A stretch of 46,121 nucleotides of DNA from positions 1 to 46,121 of the forward strand of contig JAVBNN010000028.1 of NCBI GenBank assembly GCA_031551525.1, written 5' to 3'. Shown here in pieces: positions 33,930 to 40,944 of this stretch. Position 1 is the stretch's first letter. Every line of letters starts with the position of its first letter. A program made the position numbers and the translations under genes. Origin of the DNA: JAVBNN01 sp031551525. GTDB taxonomy: Bacteria; Bacillota; Negativicutes; Acidaminococcales; JAISLQ01. The notes beneath the pieces are model-generated. The model saw nothing but the letters and a program-made list of their open reading frames with translations. It made no database searches and was not told the origin of the DNA.

Positions 33930-35006
33930 TCAATTCAATAATGTAAAAGTGTCCAGGATCAGGTAGAAGTTTTCTTCCACCAGTTTGTGTTTGTCAGGCT
34001 GGTTCATGGGAACTTTGGTGTGTATGGCGTATTTTTTGCCATTTTCGATTGTGTAGGCAGAAAAGTTTTTTTGCCCGTTGAGTTCCAGCACTGTTACAAG
34101 AAATCTATAATTTTCTGTTATGACAGCTTTACGCGCAAAGAGGCGGCTGTATTTTATATTGACCAGAGAGTCCGCCCGGCTAAGTTCTTTTTCGAAAGCC
34201 GCAGTGTTCTTGCTATATGATAGGTCTTGTTGGTCTTTGGGGAGCGGCAGGTCGCCGATCTCGACCATTGGGTATTGGCGTTTGTTGTCAGTAATAAAAC
34301 ACAAAGAGGAGGTCGGTACCCATTTTGGCGGGGTGACCAGCGCAGAAAAGTCCTGTTTGGCGGAAAACGCAAAACCCAGTTTGGGGAGTTGATAATCTAT
34401 CCGGCCTTTAGCCATGTCTTGAGCCACTTCGGTTTGTCCGGCCAGTTTGTCCGGCCAGGTGAAGGTGGTGGCGATAATATCGATGTTATCCAGAAGGAGT
34501 TTTTTTTGTTCGTCGGTCAAAGGTTTGGGTGAACGGTAGAAAATAACGAAGGCCTCATCCTCTTTGGCTGCGGCATATTCAAGCATTTCCGCCTGTTTAT
34601 GCGACATTTTGGTGATGAGAAAACGTCCGCCGAGTGTCTCTTTGATGCCGGCAATAGAAGCCTTGACGCCGTTTTTCTTGAAAATCCCCAGATACTTTTT
34701 TTGGACTTTGGGATCGGTCAACAGACCTTCGGTGGTAATGCTTTTGTCCGGGTAGAGGTTGCCGTGGCAGATCTTGATATATAGGGGGAGGATGTTTTTT
34801 TTGTTGGAGGAGAGTTTGTATTCGGCATAAAACATGCCATCTTCCGGGGTGATGGCTTTTTCTTCCAAGTATAGGCGGTCGTAATCATCCGTGGTTTCGA
34901 ACCTGAAACCATATTCGGCTGAAGAGTGCACGGTGTTGGCCGCCCAGGCCGGGGCGGAAAAACTCAGCAGTATGCCGAAAAGCAGGATAGGGAAAAGTCT
35001 TTTCAT
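33930..35006 (-). CDS. Exported protein with two PsbP/Mog1-like modules
   Basis: The function is unknown. The 358 residues have a clear signal peptide (1-23, cleavage after AWA) and then two tandem copies of the module shared by this gene cluster: copy 1 from YGFRFETTDDYDR to NIDIIATTF (about 30-190) and copy 2 from LGFAFSAKQDFSA to ENFYLILDTFTLL (about 210-357). It has no membrane segment after the signal. It overlaps the upstream DUF805 gene by 4 bases. The fold call is inferred from strand and helix pattern. Confidence 0.75.
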   Translation of the reverse strand: MKRLFPILLFGILLSFSAPAWAANTVHSSAEYGFRFETTDDYDRLYLEEKAITPEDGMFYAEYKLSSNKKNILPLYIKICHGNLYPDKSITTEGLLTDPKVQKKYLGIFKKNGVKASIAGIKETLGGRFLITKMSHKQAEMLEYAAAKEDEAFVIFYRSPKPLTDEQKKLLLDNIDIIATTFTWPDKLAGQTEVAQDMAKGRIDYQLPKLGFAFSAKQDFSALVTPPKWVPTSSLCFITDNKRQYPMVEIGDLPLPKDQQDLSYSKNTAAFEKELSRADSLVNIKYSRLFARKAVITENYRFLVTVLELNGQKNFSAYTIENGKKYAIHTKVPMNQPDKHKLVEENFYLILDTFTLLN

Positions 35007-35473
35007 GTTACATCTCCTTTATCGTCGGGCGCTGCCTCGGTATCGGCGGCGAGGGGGTCCGGGCCATATTTATTGAGGCCGGGAGTTCCTTTGAAAAAAT
35101 ACAGATAGGAGGATAGCAAAATGGCGACTAGGAAAGGGGTGGAGTCGCTGTTGCCGGGTATGGCGAACAAAATTTGCGGTAACAGTATGAAAATAAACGC
35201 CCAGCCTGCGGAATGTCCCAAGTCATGTAGGCGTTTGGCGGTGATGCAAAAAGCGGGGATTAGTATGAGCAGCAACAGGGCCGTATAGAGAAAGAATATA
35301 AATAGCTGGTAAAACAGGCTTTCGGACGGTGGGAGCTGTTTTATGAGAAAGATGCAACAGCTCAGGTATAGCTTGGAAAAAATATTTAATGCTATATTGG
35401 GCATGATGAATTGTTGCCGACTCCAGCGTCCCTGGATACTGATAAAATCGCGGAAAGAATAATGAGCAGACAT
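35003..35473 (-). CDS. DUF805 family membrane protein
   Basis: This 156-residue protein has about four membrane helices. The DUF805 marks are clear: GRWSRQQFIMPNI near the start, AKRLHDLGHSAGWAF in the middle and FFKGTPGLNKYGPDP at the end. DUF805 proteins (YhaH type) are inner-membrane proteins of unknown function. The ATG at 35473 follows GGGAG. Its ATGA overlap with the two-module exported protein suggests the two are made together. Confidence 0.88.
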   Translation of the reverse strand: MSAHYSFRDFISIQGRWSRQQFIMPNIALNIFSKLYLSCCIFLIKQLPPSESLFYQLFIFFLYTALLLLILIPAFCITAKRLHDLGHSAGWAFIFILLPQILFAIPGNSDSTPFLVAILLSSYLYFFKGTPGLNKYGPDPLAADTEAAPDDKGDVT

Positions 35474-35492
35474 ATATAAACTCCCGATGTAG

Positions 35493-36152
35493 TTACTTCT
35501 TCAGAATGTGGAAAGTTTCCATCATCAATTGGAAATTTTTTTCTATTATATGCATTTCCTCTGTGCCGTAGGAGGTAATATCGTTTATTTCATGTAACAG
35601 GATATATTGCAGGTCGTTCTCGATGGTGGTTGCGTATAATACGACTGTTGTGTCTTTGCGCACATTCAAAAAAGCAAACTTGGTGACTGGCGTCGAGAGT
35701 ATTTGTGCCAGTTGGATGGTGCCGCCGGTGATCTTGAAGGCCCGCTCGCTTTCGGGGATGATAGTGTTTTCGAGGAGCGCGGGGGATGCAAAAGCAAAGG
35801 ACAGGCCGGGGAAGGTAGCTTCGGTTTCCGGCGGGAGTGTTTTTGAGGATATTTTTACTGGGTATTCATTTTTGCCGTTATTGCTTTGATATATGGAGGT
35901 GGTCTTGATTACGGTGTCTTCTATGGTTTCTTTTTCGATGGGCGAGTGCTGGTCCCAGGCTGACAGGGTTTTCAGGGAGAGTTCCATGTCCGGGATGTCA
36001 TGCTCCTGCGGCGGGCGTTCGTTCTCTGTGATGCGAGTGCGCTCCAGTAGGGGCACAAGCTTTTCCACTGGCATAAAATAGATGAAGGCGCCGCTAGATA
36101 TGATGATGATAGCTGCAATAGCAAATATGGTAGATAAAGATAGTCTGCTCAC
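35493..36152 (-). CDS. Membrane-anchored single-module protein of the cluster
   Basis: This 219-residue protein has one N-terminal membrane helix (about 8-30) and a linker of about 30 residues. The cluster module follows, starting at MELSLKTLSAWDQ and ending in NFQLMMETFHIL. I set the start at GTG 36152 because GGGAGGA lies 6 bases before it; the frame is open to 36173 without support. It has no cleavage site, so it is probably tethered to the outer face of the inner membrane. Function unknown. Confidence 0.72.
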   Translation of the reverse strand: MSRLSLSTIFAIAAIIIISSGAFIYFMPVEKLVPLLERTRITENERPPQEHDIPDMELSLKTLSAWDQHSPIEKETIEDTVIKTTSIYQSNNGKNEYPVKISSKTLPPETEATFPGLSFAFASPALLENTIIPESERAFKITGGTIQLAQILSTPVTKFAFLNVRKDTTVVLYATTIENDLQYILLHEINDITSYGTEEMHIIEKNFQLMMETFHILKK

Positions 36153-36182
36153 TTGTTGTCCTCCCGGGCGCAAGGGCTATTT

Positions 36183-36764
36183 TCATCGTGCCTGGAGCGG
36201 CCGTATGGTGTCGAGTATGAGGCGGAAATTGGCGGCTCGCCGGTCGTAAGTATCTTTTTGTGCGGCAATGTTTACATAGGTTTCTACATGTAGGTAATAG
36301 CCGCCTGTTATAGTGCCGGCCCACAGCACTTGCGTCCGGCCGTCGCTATGGAGGGCGGACAGCAGTATGAAGTTTTTATTGCCGGTGTTGTATATTTCAC
36401 GGCGAAATTCGGAAAAATCAAGGCCGGAAAATCTGTCTTGAGCCACATTGGCCGCGCCGGTTAGGGCGCTTTCGACCTGCGCGGCGTCTAACATATGTAT
36501 GTTTTTGGAGACGTCGGCTATTTGTATCTGGATATTGTCTGATGAGTTGTTTGTTGAAGTGTTGTATAAAGTGAGGCTATAATTGCCGGGCTCGCCACCG
36601 GTTAAGTCGAGGCGTCCCCATTCCGGGAAGGCATTGAGGGCGATGTTGGCCCCGGGGTTTTCGAGGCCGCCGTATTGGGCGAAAACCCCGGGCGTGCTAA
36701 GGAAGGGCAGAGTGAAAAAGAGGGCTGTCAGGAAAAAAGAATGTATGACCGAGAGCGTTTTCAT
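36183..36764 (-). CDS. Exported single-module protein of the cluster
   Basis: The 193 residues comprise a signal peptide (1-29, cleavage after VFA) and one module, from IALNAFPEWGR to NFRLILDTIRPL. The middle is richer in Asn and Ser than in its relatives. The ATG overlaps the stop of the zinc-ribbon gene by 4 bases, so the two are translationally coupled. Function unknown. Confidence 0.75.
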   Translation of the reverse strand: MKTLSVIHSFFLTALFFTLPFLSTPGVFAQYGGLENPGANIALNAFPEWGRLDLTGGEPGNYSLTLYNTSTNNSSDNIQIQIADVSKNIHMLDAAQVESALTGAANVAQDRFSGLDFSEFRREIYNTGNKNFILLSALHSDGRTQVLWAGTITGGYYLHVETYVNIAAQKDTYDRRAANFRLILDTIRPLQAR

Positions 36765-37051
36765 GTGTTCTCCGTGTTGCCCGACCAGCGTTTGAGCGCA
36801 GGGAAGTGTTCACGCATTTGCTCTATCGCCTGTTGGCGGGTTATTTTTATTTTGGCCTGTTTGTTGAATTCAGGAAGAAACTGCACACAACGCTCTATCA
36901 TCTCTTCCATAGTGATGTTCTGAGTAAAGGCGCCGTTTTGGTAGCAGTGTACGCAGTAGTCGCTATTTTTAGACAGGTCGGCATTGCTGCCGAAGTCGTT
37001 TTCTTTGACTAGTGGCATGGCGCAGCTTTGGCAAATGTGTATGTCCTCCAT
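36761..37051 (-). CDS. Small zinc-ribbon protein
   Basis: This 96-residue protein starts with a four-cysteine zinc-ribbon: CQSCAMPL at residues 7-14 and YCVHCYQNG near 32-40. The rest is a helical tail with ITRQQAIEQMREHFPALKRW. It matches the putative zinc-ribbon family (Zn_ribbon_2), which is cytoplasmic and of unknown function. AAAGGAGG precedes the ATG. A cytoplasmic protein inside a run of exported ones is notable. Confidence 0.82.
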   Translation of the reverse strand: MEDIHICQSCAMPLVKENDFGSNADLSKNSDYCVHCYQNGAFTQNITMEEMIERCVQFLPEFNKQAKIKITRQQAIEQMREHFPALKRWSGNTENT

Positions 37052-37074
37052 GTGGCAGTCCTCCTTTGGCAGGT

Positions 37075-37104
37075 AAAACTTCCAGATGAAAAGTTGGAAG
37101 TTTT
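37075..37104 (-). promoter_or_regulatory. Hairpin inside the minus-strand run
   Basis: A 10-bp perfect inverted repeat (AAAACTTCCA/TGGAAGTTTT) lies in the 59-base gap after the gene ending at 37111. On the minus strand only four T residues follow, so it may be a weak terminator or an mRNA processing and stability element. Confidence 0.5.
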
Positions 37105-37110
37105 TTTTGC

Positions 37111-37707
37111 TCAGATTTTTTTGAAGGTATCGATTATTTTAAAGAAATTTGTGTTTATCTGTTTACTTTCTTCTTCGGTATACTCACGGCCCAAAGGCGC
37201 GAATAATGTATATTTGAAACCGTCAATGAATATAACGGCCGACAGTGACAGTTCCTTTTCTGTCGAAGAAATGACGACTACAAAATTTTGCTTGGTTTGG
37301 TTGGGGATATAAACGCCGGCCTCCATGATATCGTTTCCAGCCTTGATCAGGGCGGTGATTTCGTCTTCCTTAAACTCTTGAAGCGTTGGGTTGTCCGCAC
37401 TGGCTTTGAAAGCCTGGCTCATTTTTTCATACAAGGGGTCGCCTGTCCCATCGGTAGCGGTGATGACTACGGGATAAAGGCGCTTTTTCTCCCGGTCGGA
37501 ATAGACGGCGTATTTGTATGACTTTTTACCGTCGCTTGTTTCTTCGCCGGTGATGACCATTTTATCCCACTGTGGCAATGACTGGCAGGTGAATTTGCCC
37601 AATTCGTCAGTATGGGTGGCGAGGGCGGGATCGGCGGCGTATACGGCATTGGTGAAGGTGCAGGATAAAATAAGGGCGGCGAAGATAAACAGCAGGTTTT
37701 TTTTCAT
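37111..37707 (-). CDS. Exported single-module protein of the cluster
   Basis: The 198 residues have a signal peptide (1-24, cleavage after VYA) and one module running from FTCQSLPQWDK to NFFKIIDTFKKI. Between these are LYPVVITATDGTGDP and TKQNFVVVISST, which align with the matching strands of the neighbouring protein at 37742. The ATG at 37707 has AAGGAG 7 bases upstream; the frame is open six codons further without a ribosome site. Function unknown. Confidence 0.76.
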   Translation of the reverse strand: MKKNLLFIFAALILSCTFTNAVYAADPALATHTDELGKFTCQSLPQWDKMVITGEETSDGKKSYKYAVYSDREKKRLYPVVITATDGTGDPLYEKMSQAFKASADNPTLQEFKEDEITALIKAGNDIMEAGVYIPNQTKQNFVVVISSTEKELSLSAVIFIDGFKYTLFAPLGREYTEEESKQINTNFFKIIDTFKKI

Positions 37708-37741
37708 GATAAAACTCCTTAACAAAAGTTATATATTTTAT

Positions 37742-38317
37742 TTATTTAATCAGTGGCTGCAGGGTCGCGACTATCAGCTCAAAGTTTTCTCTTGCTGTTT
37801 TGATTTCTTCCGGGCTGTAATTGGCGGACAGTTTGGTGGCTATCGTGTAGCTATAATTGTTGCGAAAGGTGAGCGCTTGTAACAGTACGGTTTTTTGGCG
37901 TGGGTTTTCTGAGACGATGATAAGAAAGTTCGACTTGTTGGCTTTTTTTATTCGGTAGTCGGTTATCTGGTAGCCTTCCTGGCTTTGTTTGACAGTTTCA
38001 TCTTGAATGATCTGCTCGGTAAGATTTTTAAGATCTTGGCCGCGAAAACCGTCGGTCATCTGTTGAAAACCAGGGTCATTGCGTCCGTCTATTACGAGGA
38101 TGGCGACCAGAGCGTCTTTGCCGGAGGGTGCCGAGCGGGTAAGGTCAACCCGCCAGCCGGGGTTGTTTCCGGCCGCTTTACTTTGGCTGGCTGTTTTGTC
38201 CCAGGCGGGCAAGGTTTCAAAACGTATGCCGGCTTCTTTGATAGTGTGTCCGGCGGCGGCCTCTGCTCCTGACAACGTGACGGCCAGCAAGGCCAATATT
38301 AATAATAATTTTTTCAT
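37742..38317 (-). CDS. Exported single-module protein of the cluster
   Basis: The 191 residues have a signal peptide (1-21, cleavage near AEA-A) and one module, from IRFETLPAWDK to NFELIVATLQPL, with LVAILVIDGRNDP and NKSNFLIIVSEN in between. It is the best template for describing the module. AAAGGAG precedes the ATG. It starts the part of the run in which the module genes are found. Function unknown; a Mog1/PsbP/DcrB-like fold is inferred. Confidence 0.76.
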   Translation of the reverse strand: MKKLLLILALLAVTLSGAEAAAGHTIKEAGIRFETLPAWDKTASQSKAAGNNPGWRVDLTRSAPSGKDALVAILVIDGRNDPGFQQMTDGFRGQDLKNLTEQIIQDETVKQSQEGYQITDYRIKKANKSNFLIIVSENPRQKTVLLQALTFRNNYSYTIATKLSANYSPEEIKTARENFELIVATLQPLIK

Positions 38318-38391
38318 AAAGCAAGCTCCTTTAGGTATATACTATCATATTTTGCAGGACACAAACACCGTGCAAGGGATAATGCCGAGGT

Positions 38392-38937
38392 TTATCTTTT
38401 CAGATATTTCATATCGAGCATTTGTAAAAAAACTTTGTTGTTATCGTAAAAGAGCAAAATGACGGCAGTTTTACTGTTTTGCCATCGGTGAACAGTACTT
38501 TTGTCTTGTTTTGAGGTATGGGGTTTGCCGTAGCGGTCAGTCATTTCTTTGAGACTGCGTTCGCCCTGGTCGGCTGAGAGTTCCATGATAGCGTAAGCCA
38601 AGGCGTTCTGACGGAAAAACAGCCGGGTATTTTGTGGCGGTGCGTTGCCGGTCAGGGCGGGCGGATACCAGCGCTGGGGATTGCCCAGTTCATAGAGGCT
38701 GCCGCTAGTGTTTTGGCTGATGAGTTTTAATTGGGCAAAGTCTTTGACAGGCGCGCCCCATTTGAAAGCAGCAAAGCCATCAGGCAGGGAGGATTTTTTG
38801 GGGCTGGAGACGGACGGCCGTGATTTTGAGAGGAAGAATGTATCCGGGTCAAGGTCGAGCGTGCGGAGAAAGTTGAAAACATTGTGGATGAGGGCCAGGC
38901 CGATGATCGTTGCGGTCAAACGCGTTTTTATATCCAT
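38392..38937 (-). CDS. Membrane-anchored protein of unknown function
   Basis: This 181-residue protein has one N-terminal membrane helix (about 7-26) and a soluble domain starting FAAFKWGAPVKDFAQLKL. The domain does not share the module of the next five proteins. It ends with TVHRWQNSKTAVILLFYDNNKVFLQMLDMKYLK. The pattern FKWG-x4-DF is seen at the start of some small exported domains, but I cannot name a family. The ribosome site is weak (GGGGT). It is the first gene of the minus-strand run. Confidence 0.65.
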   Translation of the reverse strand: MDIKTRLTATIIGLALIHNVFNFLRTLDLDPDTFFLSKSRPSVSSPKKSSLPDGFAAFKWGAPVKDFAQLKLISQNTSGSLYELGNPQRWYPPALTGNAPPQNTRLFFRQNALAYAIMELSADQGERSLKEMTDRYGKPHTSKQDKSTVHRWQNSKTAVILLFYDNNKVFLQMLDMKYLKR

Positions 38938-38966
38938 CTGTTACCCCGTGAGTGGTCATTTTTTAT

Positions 38967-38995
38967 ATTCTACTATTTTTTGTCGGTAAAATAAA
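38967..38995 (-). promoter_or_regulatory. Possible promoter of the minus-strand run
   Basis: On the minus strand TAGAAT (38972 to 38967) lies 17 bases after TTTATT (38995 to 38990), about 30 bases before the first gene of the run. The -35 matches poorly. Confidence 0.35.
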
Positions 38996-39068
38996 GTTTA
39001 GGGCAAGTCAGTTGTTTAAAATTTACACTTTTTTGTGTTTTTTGTCACAGTTAATTCACAAGGCTATG

Positions 39069-39097
39069 TTGACGGGTTTTGTTCGAATGTTTAGAAT
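39069..39097 (+). promoter_or_regulatory. Promoter of the efflux operon
   Basis: TTGACG (39069-39074), a 17-base spacer and TAGAAT (39092-39097). Predicted start near 39104, about 31 bases before the first gene. Confidence 0.75.
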
Positions 39098-39134
39098 GGT
39101 ATACATAAGTAATGAAAGGAAATGGTGATATCCC

Positions 39135-40238
39135 ATGTGGCAAAAAGTCGGAAAGGGCTTGCTGGCTGTATTAATATTAGCAGGCATAGGTTACGGCGGG
39201 TATGAATATTATAAAAAACAAAAAGCCGCCGAAGTAAAAGTACAGACGGTAAAAGTGGAAAAAGGTGATATCACCTCTTCTATTTCAGCTACAGGGACGG
39301 TAAAGCCAGTCAACAGCATTGATATAAGCTCCAAAATCACCGGACGTATAGTTGCCGTGCAGGTAGAGGAGAATGATTGGGTGAAAGCCGGTCAGGTACT
39401 GGTGCTGCTTGACGATATGCAATACAGGAGCGATCTGGCTCAAAAGGAAGCGGCGTTGAAAAACTCCACGACCAATTTCCGGCGTATGAGTACACTGGTG
39501 GCGCAGGGAGCTATTGCCCAACAGGAATACGACTCGTCCGAGCGCGATTATAAGGTAGCTCTGGCGACTTATGAAAAATCCGCCTCCGATCTTGACGATA
39601 CGATCATTCGCGCGCCGGTCGACGGCCTGGTGGTAGGAAAACCCATCCCGGCCGGGCAGACGGTGGCGCCCGGTATTTCGACGCCGATGGTGCTTATGAC
39701 CATAGCCGATATGTCGATAATGCAGAGCGAAACTTTGGTCGACGAGTCGGATATAGGCCAGGTGGAAAAAGGGCAGAAGGTAGAGTTCACGGTGGACGCC
39801 TACCCGGAAATGCTTTTCCACGGCGTGGTCAGCCTCATTTCACGCAAGGCGGAGACACAGAACAATGTCATATACTATAAAGTATACGTGGATGTGACCG
39901 ATGCCAGAAACAAGCTGTTCCCCAATATGACGTCGCGTGTGATAGTACGCACTGGCGAGAAAAAGGGCGTCTTGTCGTTACCGTTTTCGACTGTGCGCGA
40001 TGTGAAAGGCAAGAAGGTCGTGCAGGTGATGCGTAACGGCAAGGCTGAAGATGTAGAAGTAGAAACCGGTCTTCGTGGAGACGAGCGGATAGAGATAGTT
40101 AATGGGCTCAAGGAAGGCGATGAAGTAGTTTTAAAACCGGCGGCTATAAAGGTTACCACCACCAGTGCGGCGCAGCAACAAAACAGCGACCAGCGCGCAT
40201 TGAGAAGCGCCGGCGGCGGCGGGCCTCCCAGGCGCTAA
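39135..40238 (+). CDS. Membrane fusion (periplasmic adaptor) protein, MacA/HlyD type
   Basis: This protein bridges an inner-membrane transporter to an outer-membrane channel. The 367 residues have an N-terminal membrane anchor (about 8-24), a lipoyl half-motif (ISSKITGRIVAVQVEENDWVKAGQVL), a short helical hairpin (about 100-155), a second lipoyl half (IIRAPVDGLVVGKPIPAGQTV), beta-barrel and membrane-proximal domains. The tail is Gly/Pro-rich. The next two genes encode an ABC ATPase and permease. Similar adaptors also serve other ABC exporters, so the substrate is open. Confidence 0.9.
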   Translation: MWQKVGKGLLAVLILAGIGYGGYEYYKKQKAAEVKVQTVKVEKGDITSSISATGTVKPVNSIDISSKITGRIVAVQVEENDWVKAGQVLVLLDDMQYRSDLAQKEAALKNSTTNFRRMSTLVAQGAIAQQEYDSSERDYKVALATYEKSASDLDDTIIRAPVDGLVVGKPIPAGQTVAPGISTPMVLMTIADMSIMQSETLVDESDIGQVEKGQKVEFTVDAYPEMLFHGVVSLISRKAETQNNVIYYKVYVDVTDARNKLFPNMTSRVIVRTGEKKGVLSLPFSTVRDVKGKKVVQVMRNGKAEDVEVETGLRGDERIEIVNGLKEGDEVVLKPAAIKVTTTSAAQQQNSDQRALRSAGGGGPPRR

Positions 40239-40256
40239 AGAAAGGAGGCCGGGCCA

Positions 40257-40937
40257 GTGAAAGTAATAGAGATAAAAGACGTGATGAAAACATATGTCAT
40301 GGGCGACAATATAGTAAAAGCCCTGGCCGGAGTCAGTTTGGACGTGGGAACGGGAGAGTTTGCTTCTATCATGGGGCCGTCCGGTTCGGGCAAGTCTACT
40401 TTGATGAATATCCTCGGCTGTCTTGACCGGCCGACCAGCGGGTCGTATCTGCTCGATGGACGCGAAGTCAGTGAATACAGCGATGATGAGCTGGCTGTGA
40501 CGCGCAATAAAAAGATCGGTTTTGTTTTTCAAAGCTTCAATTTGCTGCCGCGCATGTCGGCCTTGCAAAATGTAGCACTGCCTTTGGTGTATGCCGGGAT
40601 ACCGCACGAAGAGCGCCTGGCGAAGGCGGCTTCTGTACTGGAGCGGGTGGGTCTCGGGGATCGCGGACACCACAGGCCAAACGAACTGTCAGGCGGCCAG
40701 CGCCAGCGGGTCGCGATAGCCAGGGCGCTGGTCAACGAGCCGTCCATCATAATGGCGGACGAACCGACCGGTAACCTTGATAGCAAATCCGGCAACGATA
40801 TTATGAAAATGCTCCGGGAGTTCAACGATGAGGGGAAAACCATCATCCTGGTGACCCACGAGCCGGAGATAGCCGAACAGACCAAGCGGATAATCTATGT
40901 ACGCGACGGTCTTATCATAAACGACGGGGCAAGGTGA
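40257..40937 (+). CDS. ABC transporter ATP-binding protein, MacB/LolD type
   Basis: This 226-residue nucleotide-binding subunit powers the permease encoded next. It has a complete motif set: Walker A GPSGSGKST, Q-loop FVFQSFNLLPRM, signature LSGGQRQRVAIARAL, Walker B IIMADEPTGNLD and the H-loop VTHEPE. The start is GTG at 40257 behind AAAGGAGG. In E. coli the MacB ATPase and permease are one protein; here they are separate. Confidence 0.94.
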   Translation: MKVIEIKDVMKTYVMGDNIVKALAGVSLDVGTGEFASIMGPSGSGKSTLMNILGCLDRPTSGSYLLDGREVSEYSDDELAVTRNKKIGFVFQSFNLLPRMSALQNVALPLVYAGIPHEERLAKAASVLERVGLGDRGHHRPNELSGGQRQRVAIARALVNEPSIIMADEPTGNLDSKSGNDIMKMLREFNDEGKTIILVTHEPEIAEQTKRIIYVRDGLIINDGAR

Positions 40938-40944
40938 GCGACAG

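Noticed and set aside
38318..38391. Possible internal promoter (TTGTGT and TATATA) before the second gene of the minus-strand run
   Set aside because: The predicted start would fall at the ribosome site itself, leaving no leader.
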